From contig CALXMP010000001.1 of NCBI GenBank assembly GCA_944389505.1, positions 337,421 to 401,420 on the forward strand: a stretch of 64,000 nucleotides of DNA, read 5' to 3'. The translations under genes and the position numbers were made by a program. Below the pieces are notes generated by a model. That model was not told where the DNA came from. It ran no database searches and worked only from the letters and a program-made list of their open reading frames with translations. Source of the DNA: an uncultured Spirochaetaceae bacterium (lineage in GTDB: Bacteria > Spirochaetota > Spirochaetia > Sphaerochaetales > Sphaerochaetaceae). Of this stretch, positions 1-8,853 are shown in pieces. Within the stretch, counting starts at the first letter, position 1; every line of letters begins with the position of its first letter.

Positions 1-13
1 ATTCACTCATCAT
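1..13 (-). CDS. Start of a gene running off the left edge
   Basis: Only the first four codons (Met-Met-Ser-Glu) of a minus-strand reading frame are inside the window. The start is supported by a GGAGG ribosome-binding site on the minus strand (complement of 21-25), seven bases upstream of the ATG at 13. It lies 113 bases downstream of the GH13 gene and beyond a terminator-like hairpin, so it may be a separate unit. No function can be given. Confidence 0.45.
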
Positions 14-69
14 GAAATATCCTCCCCTTCATAAGACATAGATTATATACCAGTCATACAATTACCAAA

Positions 70-97
70 GCAGGGAAATCCTGAAGGACTTCCCTGC
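70..97 (-). terminator. Hairpin after the GH13 gene
   Basis: A perfect 8-bp stem (GCAGGGAA with TTCCCTGC) closes a 12-base loop. On the minus strand it is followed only by a short TTTGG stretch, so it is a weak intrinsic terminator candidate for the tctBAC-GH31-GH13 transcript. Confidence 0.5.
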
Positions 98-126
98 AAG
101 GAGGTACATTATAAACTGGAAAGGCT

Positions 127-1818
127 TTACTTTCTCTTAAGGAACACAACCGCCTCATAGGGCCTGAGATCAAGCACCCTACCCTCAAAGGACGTCCTTC
201 CGGTATTCGACATAGCAACCTCAGCATTCTCCATATCGATCTCCTCCGGAATCTGCAGAGCGAACTTCGTCGCGCTGAAATTGAGGATGACAAAGAGCAT
301 CTCGCTGTCATTCTCCCTGACATATGCAAAGATCCTATCGCTATCGGGGAAATACTCCTTGAAGCTTCCATCAACGATGACAGGATGGGCCTTGCGGAAG
401 GCAATCATCGCCTTATAGTAATTGAGAACGGAATCGGGATCATTCTTCTCCGCTTCGGTATTTATCGAAGTGTAGTTCGGATTGACATCAATCCATGGAG
501 TCCCGCTTGTGAATCCTGCATTCTCAGACGCATCCCACTGCATCGGAGTACGGGCGTTATCACGGCCGCGGTAATAAATCTTCTCCATGATATCATGGTC
601 GGAGACACCATTGGCCTTCAGCTCATTGTAGAGATTGATTGACTGCACATCCCTGTAGTATGAGATATCAGGAAACTTCACATTAGTCATACCAAGCTCC
701 TCGCCCTGATATACATAGGGAGTGCCCCTGAGAGTCATATCCATCGTACAGAGCATCTTTGCGCTTTCCTTCAGATATCTATCATCGTTGCCGAATCTCG
801 ATACGCTTCTAGCCTGATCATGGTTCGAAAGATAGATGCTGTTCCATCCTTCCTCGCCAAGAGAGCTCTGCCACTTTGACAGAATGGATTTCAGGTCCTT
901 GATAGACCATGGCTTTATATCCCACTTATTGATCTTGCCCTGATCGATATTCACATGCTCGAACTGGAAAAGCATGTTAAGCTCCCCTCTATCTTCTGAG
1001 ACATACTGCTTCGCTGTCTCCGGAGTCACATTCGGAGTCTCTCCCACTGTCATTATGTCATACCTCGAGAAGACATCGCGGTATATCTCCTGAAGATAAT
1101 CATGGACCTTAGGTCCATTCATATAGAACTGCGAGCCACGTACAAGACCTTTTGCTCCAGGAACGCTCGGGTATCCTGGAACCTTTGATATGAAATTGAT
1201 TGTATCAAGCCTGAATCCATCGATGCCTTTATCAAGCCAGAAACGGAGGATATCCTTTACTTCCCTCCTTACTTCCTCATTCTCCCAGTTGAGATCGGGC
1301 TGACCAGACGAGAAAATATGCATGTAGTACTGACCGCAGCTCTCCTCATACTTCCAGGCCGGTCCGCTGAAATGGGATTGCCAGTTATTCGGGAGGGATC
1401 CATCTGCCGGTGGATCAACCCAGAGATAGTAATCATGCTTTGGATTATCCTTGCTCTTCTTTGCTTCAAGAAACCATGGATGCTGGTCAGATGTATGATT
1501 GATTACCATATCCATGACAATGCGTATTCCATGTTCGTGAGCACTGGAAATCAACGTTGTCATATCATTGAAAGTACCGAAATCGGACTGTATATCATGA
1601 TAATCACTTATATCATAGCCATTATCCACGTTTGGAGACTTATATACCGGACAAATCCATATCACATTGATACCAAGATCCTGAAGATAATCGAGCTTTG
1701 AGATTATTCCCTTGATATCACCGATGCCATCGCCATTCGAATCCTTGAAGCTCCTTGGGTATATCTGATAAACAACCGCATTCTTCCACCACTGGATATT
1801 ACCTTTTCCTTTATTCAT
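127..1818 (-). CDS. GH13 alpha-glucosidase (oligo-1,6-glucosidase type)
   Basis: A 563-residue cytoplasmic hydrolase that should release glucose from the non-reducing ends of alpha-1,6 or alpha-1,4 gluco-oligosaccharides. It opens with the family signature WWKNAVVYQIYPRSF. The three catalytic acids are visible: Asp205 in GFRLD, Glu260 in VGETPN and Asp334 in SNHDQ, close to oligo-1,6-glucosidase numbering. There is no signal peptide. The start at 1818 is chosen because GGAGG sits six bases before it; an in-frame ATG at 1836 lacks this. The start overlaps the end of the GH31 gene by 8 bp, so the two are probably translationally coupled and act on the same oligosaccharide. Trehalose-6-phosphate hydrolase or dextran glucosidase activity cannot be excluded. 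Confidence 0.9.
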   Translation of the reverse strand: MNKGKGNIQWWKNAVVYQIYPRSFKDSNGDGIGDIKGIISKLDYLQDLGINVIWICPVYKSPNVDNGYDISDYHDIQSDFGTFNDMTTLISSAHEHGIRIVMDMVINHTSDQHPWFLEAKKSKDNPKHDYYLWVDPPADGSLPNNWQSHFSGPAWKYEESCGQYYMHIFSSGQPDLNWENEEVRREVKDILRFWLDKGIDGFRLDTINFISKVPGYPSVPGAKGLVRGSQFYMNGPKVHDYLQEIYRDVFSRYDIMTVGETPNVTPETAKQYVSEDRGELNMLFQFEHVNIDQGKINKWDIKPWSIKDLKSILSKWQSSLGEEGWNSIYLSNHDQARSVSRFGNDDRYLKESAKMLCTMDMTLRGTPYVYQGEELGMTNVKFPDISYYRDVQSINLYNELKANGVSDHDIMEKIYYRGRDNARTPMQWDASENAGFTSGTPWIDVNPNYTSINTEAEKNDPDSVLNYYKAMIAFRKAHPVIVDGSFKEYFPDSDRIFAYVRENDSEMLFVILNFSATKFALQIPEEIDMENAEVAMSNTGRTSFEGRVLDLRPYEAVVFLKRK

Positions 1819-3826
1819 ACAAACCTCCAATGTCATCTATAAGACTGCTGTACCGGCTATCCTTTCTGATAAAGAACGGGATTCTCTCAAGTGGGGCGGA
1901 TACATGATGTCTCCTACCGCCTTCGAGGACATTCCCATCCGGGATTGATATCCATTCCGTACCAGATGGAAGATAGACCTCGCACTCCCTCCTGCCCGCT
2001 TCAGTCACAGGCGCCACGATGATATCGCTGCCGAACAGATAGGCATCGGAATAATCCTTAAGGTTCATATCTTCCGGATAATCGTAGAAGAGAGGCCTCA
2101 TCATCGGACGTCCATCCGCCTCAGCTTCATCAGCAATCTTTCTTATATATGGCTTCAGTATTTCCCTGAGTCCGATCTGCTGCTTGAGTATGCCATAGAC
2201 ATTCTCCCCAAAGCTCCAGATCTCGTTGTCTCCGCATGATGGAAGAAATGAGTCGAAGTCGCATTGTTTATCGACTTTGTCATATGGAAGCCTCTTGCCA
2301 TGAAGACGCAGGACTGGCGTGAATACAGAGAATTCAAACCATCTCACCAGGAGCTCCCTGAATCCCTCATCCTCAGGGTTTCCTCCGAAGAACCCACCTA
2401 TATCCGTAGTCCAGTACGGGATACCGGAGAGACAGGCATTAAGGCCCACCCGCACCTGCCTATGCAATGAATCGAATGATGATGGGATATCACCAGACCA
2501 GAGGATTATTCCCGTTGTCTGCGAACCAAGCCATGCTGACCGTACAAGATTGATAGCATCATTGATGCCATCGGCTTTCTGCCCATCATGGAATGCCTTT
2601 GTGTAGTAATAGGCGTAGATATTGGAGCACTCCAGTCCATTGCCTATATACATCCTCATATTGCCATAGTCATAGGGACGCATCTCCGGCTCCGTCTCAT
2701 CAAGCCAGAAGGATCTTATTCCGGAAGAGACATAGTTCTTCCTGACTACATCCCACCAGAACGACCTTGCATCGGGATGCGTCGGATCGATGATTGCTTC
2801 AACACCCATAATCTGGAAGAAGAATGGAAGACTGCTCTCGGATTTCAGAAGCATGTTCCTGTCCCTCATGTTCCTGAAGTAAGGACTTCGAGGATCAACA
2901 GTAGGCCAGATTGATACTATAGGCTCAATACCATTCGCTCTGAGCTCTGCTGCCATCCTCTCCGGATCCGGCCAGTATCTGCGGTCGAACTCCCATGTTC
3001 CCTGCATAGGCCAGTGGAAATAGTCTATAACTATCGCTGAGAGAGGGATTCCTATCTCCCTATAGCGTTCCGCAACAGCAAGAACGTCATCCTGGCGCTC
3101 ATATCTGAGCCTGCTCTGCCAGAAACCAAGGGCCCAGTCAGGCATATGCGAAGGTTTGCCAGTAAGTTCGATAAGCTTTCTGTTTATCTCATCGGGGGAA
3201 TCGCCGATGAAGACGAATATATCTATCTGGGAAGCTGCATCGGCATGCCAATGCGTCTTTTTCTCACTGAAAGAAACCCTTCCCACAGATGGAGTATTCC
3301 ATATGAATCCATACCCCCTGGATGAAATGACATAAGGTATCGGGCAATACCCGTTCTTATGCACAAGCTCCACTTCCTCGCCTTTCCTTGAGAGCCTGCC
3401 ATCTGGCACGCCGCCAAGGCCGTAGAAGTCCTCATCCGCGGAAGATCTGAGATACAGATCTATAGAGAATACCAACGAAGATATCGTCTTATAGCACCTT
3501 GCCCTGCGGAGGACGGACATATTGTTCCTCTTGTCCTCCCAGTCCTCGGTAAGAATCAAGGATCCATCGGCTTTATGAAAGGAAACTGTGCCATCGGCCT
3601 CTACGACAGCAGAAAGCTGCCCGCTGCTAAGCCTCATGGATGAGCCGGTTTTCTCAATGCAGGATGCAGTGTTATCGGCAGGGAGAATATTCCATCTCTC
3701 ATCCGATATATGCAGGCTGCGCGAAGCCCTGACTCTTATGCATTCCTTCCCATATGCTTCAACAAGCAGGATTTCTCCTTCCTCCTGCCAGCAGATAGCA
3801 TTGCTCCTTTCAAGAAAGCAGCCCAT
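1811..3826 (-). CDS. GH31 alpha-xylosidase/alpha-glucosidase
   Basis: A 671-residue GH31 glycosidase. The nucleophile motif reads WLDETEPE and the acid/base motif WSGD is present downstream. The WLDxTEPE form resembles characterised xyloglucan alpha-xylosidases more than the WxDMNEP form of alpha-glucosidases, so alpha-xylosidase is the better guess; substrate remains inference. No signal peptide is seen, so it acts on imported oligosaccharides. The start has a strong AAAAGGAGG site. It lies 58 bp downstream of tctC, separated by a hairpin without a T-run, and overlaps the GH13 gene. Confidence 0.88.
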   Translation of the reverse strand: MGCFLERSNAICWQEEGEILLVEAYGKECIRVRASRSLHISDERWNILPADNTASCIEKTGSSMRLSSGQLSAVVEADGTVSFHKADGSLILTEDWEDKRNNMSVLRRARCYKTISSLVFSIDLYLRSSADEDFYGLGGVPDGRLSRKGEEVELVHKNGYCPIPYVISSRGYGFIWNTPSVGRVSFSEKKTHWHADAASQIDIFVFIGDSPDEINRKLIELTGKPSHMPDWALGFWQSRLRYERQDDVLAVAERYREIGIPLSAIVIDYFHWPMQGTWEFDRRYWPDPERMAAELRANGIEPIVSIWPTVDPRSPYFRNMRDRNMLLKSESSLPFFFQIMGVEAIIDPTHPDARSFWWDVVRKNYVSSGIRSFWLDETEPEMRPYDYGNMRMYIGNGLECSNIYAYYYTKAFHDGQKADGINDAINLVRSAWLGSQTTGIILWSGDIPSSFDSLHRQVRVGLNACLSGIPYWTTDIGGFFGGNPEDEGFRELLVRWFEFSVFTPVLRLHGKRLPYDKVDKQCDFDSFLPSCGDNEIWSFGENVYGILKQQIGLREILKPYIRKIADEAEADGRPMMRPLFYDYPEDMNLKDYSDAYLFGSDIIVAPVTEAGRRECEVYLPSGTEWISIPDGNVLEGGRRHHVSAPLERIPFFIRKDSRYSSLIDDIGGLYE

Positions 3827-3844
3827 GGATCCTCCTTTTGATCG

Positions 3845-3869
3845 GGCAGGGGGCTATGCGCCCTCTGCC
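3845..3869 (-). other. Intercistronic hairpin between tctC and GH31
   Basis: Ten-base arms (GGCAGAGGGC with GCCCCCTGCC, nine pairs) close a five-base loop. No T-run follows on the minus strand, so it looks like an mRNA-stabilising or attenuating element rather than a full terminator. It could set different levels for the transporter and the hydrolases. Confidence 0.5.
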
Positions 3870-3884
3870 ATTAAAACATCTCTA

Positions 3885-4850
3885 TCAGTTCTGAGCCTGA
3901 GCTGCTGCCTGAGCCTCATACATGACAGCGCTGGCCTCTTCTGGTCCCATGTACTGGGAAACGAGGAGATTCCTCTCAAGGTAGTTCTTCTGCCATTCCT
4001 CAGTCTCGGAGACCTTCTTGAAAGCATCTGCCCAGAAAGCGACTGCTTCATCAGACATGTTCTTAGCACCGATGACACCGCGCCACATCGGATACTCGAC
4101 ATCGTTGTATCCAAGCTCGCTGAGTGTAGGAGCTGCATCGAAAGGTGTTGAGAATCTTGTCGTGCTGAGAGCAAGAACAGGAATGATATCTCCAGCAATG
4201 ACGTACTGGTTAGCAGCAGCCGGCTTCGAGATAGCGATATCGACATGGTTGCCGAGGAGAGCTGCGATACTCTCAGATGCTGAACCATATGTGATGTATG
4301 TGAAGGAATCCTTTGTTCCGAGCTCCTCGCAGAGCATGTTGAATACAACGCGCTCGTCGCTCATCGTTCCGCCGACGTTGATCTTCTGGCCGTTCTTGAC
4401 AGCTTCCATGATCTCCTCGAAGCTTGAGTACTTGCCGTCAGCATTAACGAAGCAGAGGTGCTTGTCTGCTGCGAGGATTACGAGAGGTCTGAAGTCGTCG
4501 AGTGTGAGACCACCATTCTGGATCATAGCTGTGAGGTCGCCAGAGGAGAAGCAGAGCAGTGTGCTGTCAGCATTGCGTGCTGTGCTTACTGTGCGCCTTG
4601 AGATCTGGCCATTTCCATCCGGCTGGTTGTAGACGATAAAAGGAGCATCCACGATACCATTCTTCGATGCGATATCCGTGATGGTTCTTGTGATGATATC
4701 CGAACCACCGCCAGAGGATGAGCTTACATAAAAGTCAACGTTGCCCTTGATGTGGAACTGTCCATCATCAGCTTCCTTTCCACCCTGTGCGAATACAGCT
4801 GTAGCCGCAAGCAGGAATACCAGAACAGTAAGAATAATGTTCTTCTTCAT
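3885..4850 (-). CDS. tctC: Tripartite tricarboxylate transporter, substrate-binding protein
   Basis: A 321-residue periplasmic binding protein of the TctC/Bug family. It has a cleavable signal peptide (MKKNIILTVLVFLLAATAVFA, probable cut before QGGKE, no lipobox cysteine). The mature part shows family features such as the early SSGGGSD segment and the VGGTMSDER stretch. It should capture a small carboxylate and hand it to TctAB; the ligand is not predictable from the sequence. It is 18 bp downstream of tctA in one operon and has the ribosome site AAGGAG. Confidence 0.92.
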   Translation of the reverse strand: MKKNIILTVLVFLLAATAVFAQGGKEADDGQFHIKGNVDFYVSSSSGGGSDIITRTITDIASKNGIVDAPFIVYNQPDGNGQISRRTVSTARNADSTLLCFSSGDLTAMIQNGGLTLDDFRPLVILAADKHLCFVNADGKYSSFEEIMEAVKNGQKINVGGTMSDERVVFNMLCEELGTKDSFTYITYGSASESIAALLGNHVDIAISKPAAANQYVIAGDIIPVLALSTTRFSTPFDAAPTLSELGYNDVEYPMWRGVIGAKNMSDEAVAFWADAFKKVSETEEWQKNYLERNLLVSQYMGPEEASAVMYEAQAAAQAQN

Positions 4851-4868
4851 TTTGTATCTCCTTCTGTT

Positions 4869-6383
4869 TTATTTATTGCTTTTTGCTTTCTTGTATATTG
4901 CTCTTCCAACCGGTACGAGAACCATGATCAGGAAGATTACAAGGAACACGTCCGTGATTGGCCTCTCAAGGAACACCGCGATATTCCCGTGCGAGGTAAG
5001 GAATGCTCTTCTCAGGTTCGTCTCAAGCGTACTCGAGAGGACGAAAGCAAGGAGGAGCGGAGCTGTCGGAAGACCGCACTTGCTGAAGATATATCCAAGG
5101 AATCCACCAATGAGCATGATGACGACACCGAACATGGAGTTGCTTGTCGAATATGCGCCGATGAAACAGATCATCAGGATCGACGGGATCATGACTCCGA
5201 TAGGAACGCGGACGATCTTCTGCAGCCATGGGATGCATCCAAGGGATATCGCGAGCGAAAGGATGTTCGAGATGAAGAGCGATGCGATAAGACCCCATGC
5301 GAAATCTGGATTGGTCGAGAAGAGCATCGGTCCAGGGTTGAGTCCCCACATCATGAGACCGCCAAGGAGAACGGCCGTTGTTCCGCTTCCCGGGATACCA
5401 AGAGCAAGAAGTGGTCCGAATGCACCAGCTGCAGCGCCATTGTTAGCGGACTCAGATGCTGCAAGGCCTTCGATAGCACCCTCTCCAAGTGGTACGAGCG
5501 TCTTGCCATTAGAGATCTTCTTCTCTGCCGCATAAGCAAGGAAGGAAGCTGCCGTGGCGCCTGCGCCTGGGAGGAATCCTACGAAAGTTCCCATGAGACC
5601 TGCTGTGATCGAAGGACGTGTTGCCCTCTTGAGCTCATCCTTTGTAAGGAGCGTATCACGGAACCTGATCTTCGCATCGACATAGGACATCTTCTCTCCG
5701 GACATATCCTGCTTAACAAGATCGAAGAGCTGTGTCATTCCGATGAATCCGATTACGAGAGGAATGAAGTTGATACCTCCGAGAAGCCAGATTGAACCGA
5801 AATTGTATCTGATCTGTCCGGATACGATATCAACACCGAGAGTACTGATCATCATTCCAAGACAGGATGCGATAATACCTGTGATTGGGTTCTCTCCGAC
5901 AAGCCAGCTTATGCTTGTCATGGCAACGAGCATGAGCATTGTCATCTCAGACGGTCCGAAGTTAAGTCCGAAAGATGCAAGTGCAGGACCGAGGAAGACG
6001 AGAATGACCATTCCGATGAGACCACCAACGAATGAGGAATAGTTCGAAATGAACAGAGCCTTTCCTGGATGGCCCTTCTTTGTCATCGCAAAGCCATCAA
6101 GTGCTGTCATGATGGCAGGAGCATCGCCAGGAATATTGATCAGGATCGCGGAGAATGCACCGCCGAACATATTCGCATAGTAGATCGAGCCGAGCATGAT
6201 GATAGCCGTTGTCGGGTCGAAATGGAATGTGAGCGGAAGAAGCAGCGCACAGCCTGCAAGCGATCCGATACCAGGCATAGCACCAACGATAAGTCCGAGA
6301 ATACCTCCGGCAAGAGCCGCAAGAATATTCTGGAATGACATTGCAACAGAGAAACCCTGTGCCAGCATTGATAATGTTTCCAT
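4869..6383 (-). CDS. tctA: Tripartite tricarboxylate transporter, large membrane subunit
   Basis: A 504-residue polytopic inner-membrane protein, the usual TctA length. It carries the two conserved glycine-rich loops, GLIVGAMPGIGSLAG near the N terminus and the related FVGFLPGAGATAAS in the middle. TctA forms the ion-driven permease with TctB. It lies between tctB (12 bp upstream) and tctC (18 bp downstream), giving a B-A-C order. Most likely under the sigma-54 promoter upstream of tctB. Confidence 0.95.
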   Translation of the reverse strand: METLSMLAQGFSVAMSFQNILAALAGGILGLIVGAMPGIGSLAGCALLLPLTFHFDPTTAIIMLGSIYYANMFGGAFSAILINIPGDAPAIMTALDGFAMTKKGHPGKALFISNYSSFVGGLIGMVILVFLGPALASFGLNFGPSEMTMLMLVAMTSISWLVGENPITGIIASCLGMMISTLGVDIVSGQIRYNFGSIWLLGGINFIPLVIGFIGMTQLFDLVKQDMSGEKMSYVDAKIRFRDTLLTKDELKRATRPSITAGLMGTFVGFLPGAGATAASFLAYAAEKKISNGKTLVPLGEGAIEGLAASESANNGAAAGAFGPLLALGIPGSGTTAVLLGGLMMWGLNPGPMLFSTNPDFAWGLIASLFISNILSLAISLGCIPWLQKIVRVPIGVMIPSILMICFIGAYSTSNSMFGVVIMLIGGFLGYIFSKCGLPTAPLLLAFVLSSTLETNLRRAFLTSHGNIAVFLERPITDVFLVIFLIMVLVPVGRAIYKKAKSNK

Positions 6384-6395
6384 AGTTCTACCTCC

Positions 6396-6845
6396 TTACA
6401 GCCATGACAGAAGGATTCCTGTCGGGAATGGGACCTGGAGCCAGAGCGAGAAGACTCCATACATGATGCCGCCATAGAAGATAGTGATGAGAATAACCTT
6501 CTTCCATGGATATTTCTCCACGAACTTCAGCCATGCCACGTAGTAAATAACCAGAGCAGGGAAAAGTCCGATAAAGAAGTTCAGGATAAGGATGCCTGCT
6601 ACGCTTACAACAAGGTAGAGAGCCTCCTTATCGAACTTCACTGCATCACTGCCAATGCTTTTTATGAATTCAACGATGCTGAAGAATACCAGCACACATC
6701 CGACAATCGCAGGGAAGAATCCAGCACCAGGACCTTCCTCAGCAGACCAGAAACCATAAGTTCCGAATCCCAGGACAACCCAGATTATGCCAAGGATCGC
6801 GGTGAGGATGTATAGAACACATCTCCAATTCAGTTTATTCAACAT
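6396..6845 (-). CDS. tctB: Tripartite tricarboxylate transporter, small membrane subunit
   Basis: A 149-residue membrane protein with about four hydrophobic segments, the size and pattern of TctB. TctB proteins are poorly conserved, so the call rests on topology plus position next to tctA. It is the first gene of the transporter operon, with a GGAGG site before the ATG. The 173-bp upstream gap holds a -24/-12 promoter and two inverted repeats at the end of the regulator gene. Confidence 0.87.
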   Translation of the reverse strand: MLNKLNWRCVLYILTAILGIIWVVLGFGTYGFWSAEEGPGAGFFPAIVGCVLVFFSIVEFIKSIGSDAVKFDKEALYLVVSVAGILILNFFIGLFPALVIYYVAWLKFVEKYPWKKVILITIFYGGIMYGVFSLWLQVPFPTGILLSWL

Positions 6846-6872
6846 GATTGGTCCTCCTTTTCATACTTATAT

Positions 6873-6890
6873 AAGCATTTTGCATGCCAA
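6873..6890 (-). promoter_or_regulatory. Sigma-54 (-24/-12) promoter of the tct operon
   Basis: On the minus strand the sequence reads TTGGCATGCAAAATGCTT, with GG and GC exactly ten bases apart as in the consensus TGGCAC-N5-TTGC; the deviations are CAT for CAC and ATGC for TTGC. The predicted start of transcription is near 6863, about 18 bases before the tctB start codon. The adjacent upstream gene encodes a sigma-54 activator, which strongly supports the call. Confidence 0.8.
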
Positions 6891-6988
6891 TTTCATGAAT
6901 CCTATGTTTTTTATCTCACAATTATCTCAGGAATATGGAATTGTGAAGTTAATGTGAAGATTTTCAATATATGACATCAATATTATTG

Positions 6989-7030
6989 ATGGAACATTTT
7001 TGTTTTATTAATGAAACATTATTGTTTCAT
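6989..7030. promoter_or_regulatory. Twin enhancer sites for the sigma-54 activator
   Basis: Two 20-bp inverted repeats of the form ATGRAAC-N6-GTTTYAT. The right one (7011-7030) is perfect (ATGAAAC-6-GTTTCAT) and the left one (6989-7008) is imperfect. Centres are 22 bp apart, two helical turns, and lie roughly 135-160 bp upstream of the predicted start site, typical for bacterial enhancer-binding proteins. The right site overlaps the last codons of the regulator gene. Confidence 0.7.
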
Positions 7031-8845
7031 ATTGCTTACTTTAAGCTTTCGCCAGAGGGTCGTGCGGCTCATTCCCAGCTCCTTTGCCAAAGCTCCTTTC
7101 TTCACGATCCCGGACAGCGCAAGCGATTCGATTGAGATATCGGAAGAGGCTCCTATGCTTCCGTCATCGACAATAATAATGCTCCTGATATCATCGCCCG
7201 AGATGATATCCCCATCGAATAGCACTATTATCTTCTCGCAGATATTCCGCAGCTCCCTTATGTTGCCAGGCCATGGATATGAAAGCAGAAGCTCCTCTGC
7301 CTCGGATGAGAGGCTTGGCTTCCTGCGTCCCTCTTTTTCCGCATAGCGCGAAAGGAAGACATCGGAAAGGAGGAGTATGTCATTGCCCCTCTCCCTGAGC
7401 GGTGCAAGCTGCAGATCGAGGATACTCAGACGGTAATAGAGATCTGAGCGGAAAGCTCCATCCCTGACCTTCTTCCTTATATCGACATTTGTTGCCGCTA
7501 TTATACGGACATCGACATGGCGCATCCTCGTATCGCCGAGACGGCGTATCTCCTTCTCCTGAAGCACTCTCAGAAGCTTTGACTGGACATCAAGAGGAAT
7601 CTCACCTATCTCATCGAGGAAGATTGTTCCCCTGTCTGCTATCTCAAAGAGGCCTGCCTTTCCTCCCCTGACTGCACCAGAGAAGGCTCCCTCAACATAC
7701 CCGAAGAGTTCGGACTCAAGAAGATTGCCAGGAAGCGCAGCGCAGTTCACAGCAACGAAGGGCTCGCTTGCACGAGGGCTTGCGGCATGGATGCTGTGAG
7801 CGAAGAGCTCCTTGCCCGTTCCGGTCTCTCCCGTTATGAGTATGCTTGACTGAACGAGGGAGAACCTCCTGGCTTTATCGACCATATCACGGAACTTACG
7901 GCTCTCGCCGATGATGTCATCAAATGAATACCGGGCAACAAGTCCACGGTCCTTCAGCCCTCTGCGGATCTTCGAGTCAGACTCCCTCAGGCTCTCACTG
8001 TTCTGGATTATGATATTAACCCCGATAGCCTTGTCATTATGGAATACAGGGATATAGCGGACGATACAGGGGAGATTGTTTATTATCTTCACCTTCTCGA
8101 TTGCGGCATGGCCTTTCAGGGCTTCCTTCCACTCCGGGATATTCCACAATCCTGGCCCGATAAGAGTGCTTGCGATGCTGTTCTCCTCGATGATATTCCC
8201 ATCCGCATCAAGCGCAATCTCACCATCGGCGTTATCATCAAGGAGCTGCCTTATGAGTACACTCTTGGACCGTTCGTACTCCATGGTCTTCGCCGCAGTC
8301 ACTGCATCTATGACAGAACGCTCAATAGCCTCCTTGCCGACTTCAACAGATGCATAGTGGAGACCATTGGCATCGCAGATCGCAGCGCCTGTACGTCCGC
8401 AGACAAATGCATCGATACCAGAGGAAACAGAGTCCATGATTGCGCTTTCTGTATCGATCTCGTTGGAGATCTTCCTTACTACGATATCTATGCCTGTAAG
8501 ATATGAAAGCATCTCCTCATCGCATCTGAGTGTCTCAGCATATACAATCGCTATTCTTTTAGGGTTATACCGGCTCTTGCAGGCTATTATCGCATTGAGG
8601 ACATCGTATCCCGTGAGCTCAATCTCAATCAGATGCTTGCTGGGCCACTTGCGTGCAACGGTTGCGGCCGTTATGCCTCTTGCCACGACGATATCATAGT
8701 TCTCGACAGCATCCTCAAGCGCTTCCCTGATACCGATGATATGCCTGACATCGAATCTGATATCGCTGTCAGAGTACTGCCTTATGCACCTTTCATAGGG
8801 TTCCTTGAGCTCAAGATACGGTATGCAGACTATAGCGTTTATCAT
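7019..8845 (-). CDS. PrpR-like sigma-54-dependent activator
   Basis: A 608-residue enhancer-binding protein. Residues 1-185 match the PrpR-type sensory domain that binds small ligands. About 205-285 looks like a PAS segment and about 310-550 is the AAA+ motor, with Walker A GETGTGKE at 339-346, GAFSGA at 386-391 (canonical GAFTGA, Thr to Ser) and Walker B IFLDEI at 408-413. The last 30 residues form a Fis-type HTH. It probably activates tctBAC from the adjacent sites when its ligand, perhaps the transported carboxylate, is present. The start has GAGG six bases upstream and follows the barrel gene by 8 bp. Confidence 0.9.
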   Translation of the reverse strand: MINAIVCIPYLELKEPYERCIRQYSDSDIRFDVRHIIGIREALEDAVENYDIVVARGITAATVARKWPSKHLIEIELTGYDVLNAIIACKSRYNPKRIAIVYAETLRCDEEMLSYLTGIDIVVRKISNEIDTESAIMDSVSSGIDAFVCGRTGAAICDANGLHYASVEVGKEAIERSVIDAVTAAKTMEYERSKSVLIRQLLDDNADGEIALDADGNIIEENSIASTLIGPGLWNIPEWKEALKGHAAIEKVKIINNLPCIVRYIPVFHNDKAIGVNIIIQNSESLRESDSKIRRGLKDRGLVARYSFDDIIGESRKFRDMVDKARRFSLVQSSILITGETGTGKELFAHSIHAASPRASEPFVAVNCAALPGNLLESELFGYVEGAFSGAVRGGKAGLFEIADRGTIFLDEIGEIPLDVQSKLLRVLQEKEIRRLGDTRMRHVDVRIIAATNVDIRKKVRDGAFRSDLYYRLSILDLQLAPLRERGNDILLLSDVFLSRYAEKEGRRKPSLSSEAEELLLSYPWPGNIRELRNICEKIIVLFDGDIISGDDIRSIIIVDDGSIGASSDISIESLALSGIVKKGALAKELGMSRTTLWRKLKVSNMKQ

Positions 8846-8853
8846 AACAGGCC

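Noticed and set aside
1269..1701. Open frames on the strand opposite the GH13 gene
   Set aside because: No ribosome sites or recognisable protein features; they are shadows of the real gene's codon pattern, as are similar frames across the window.
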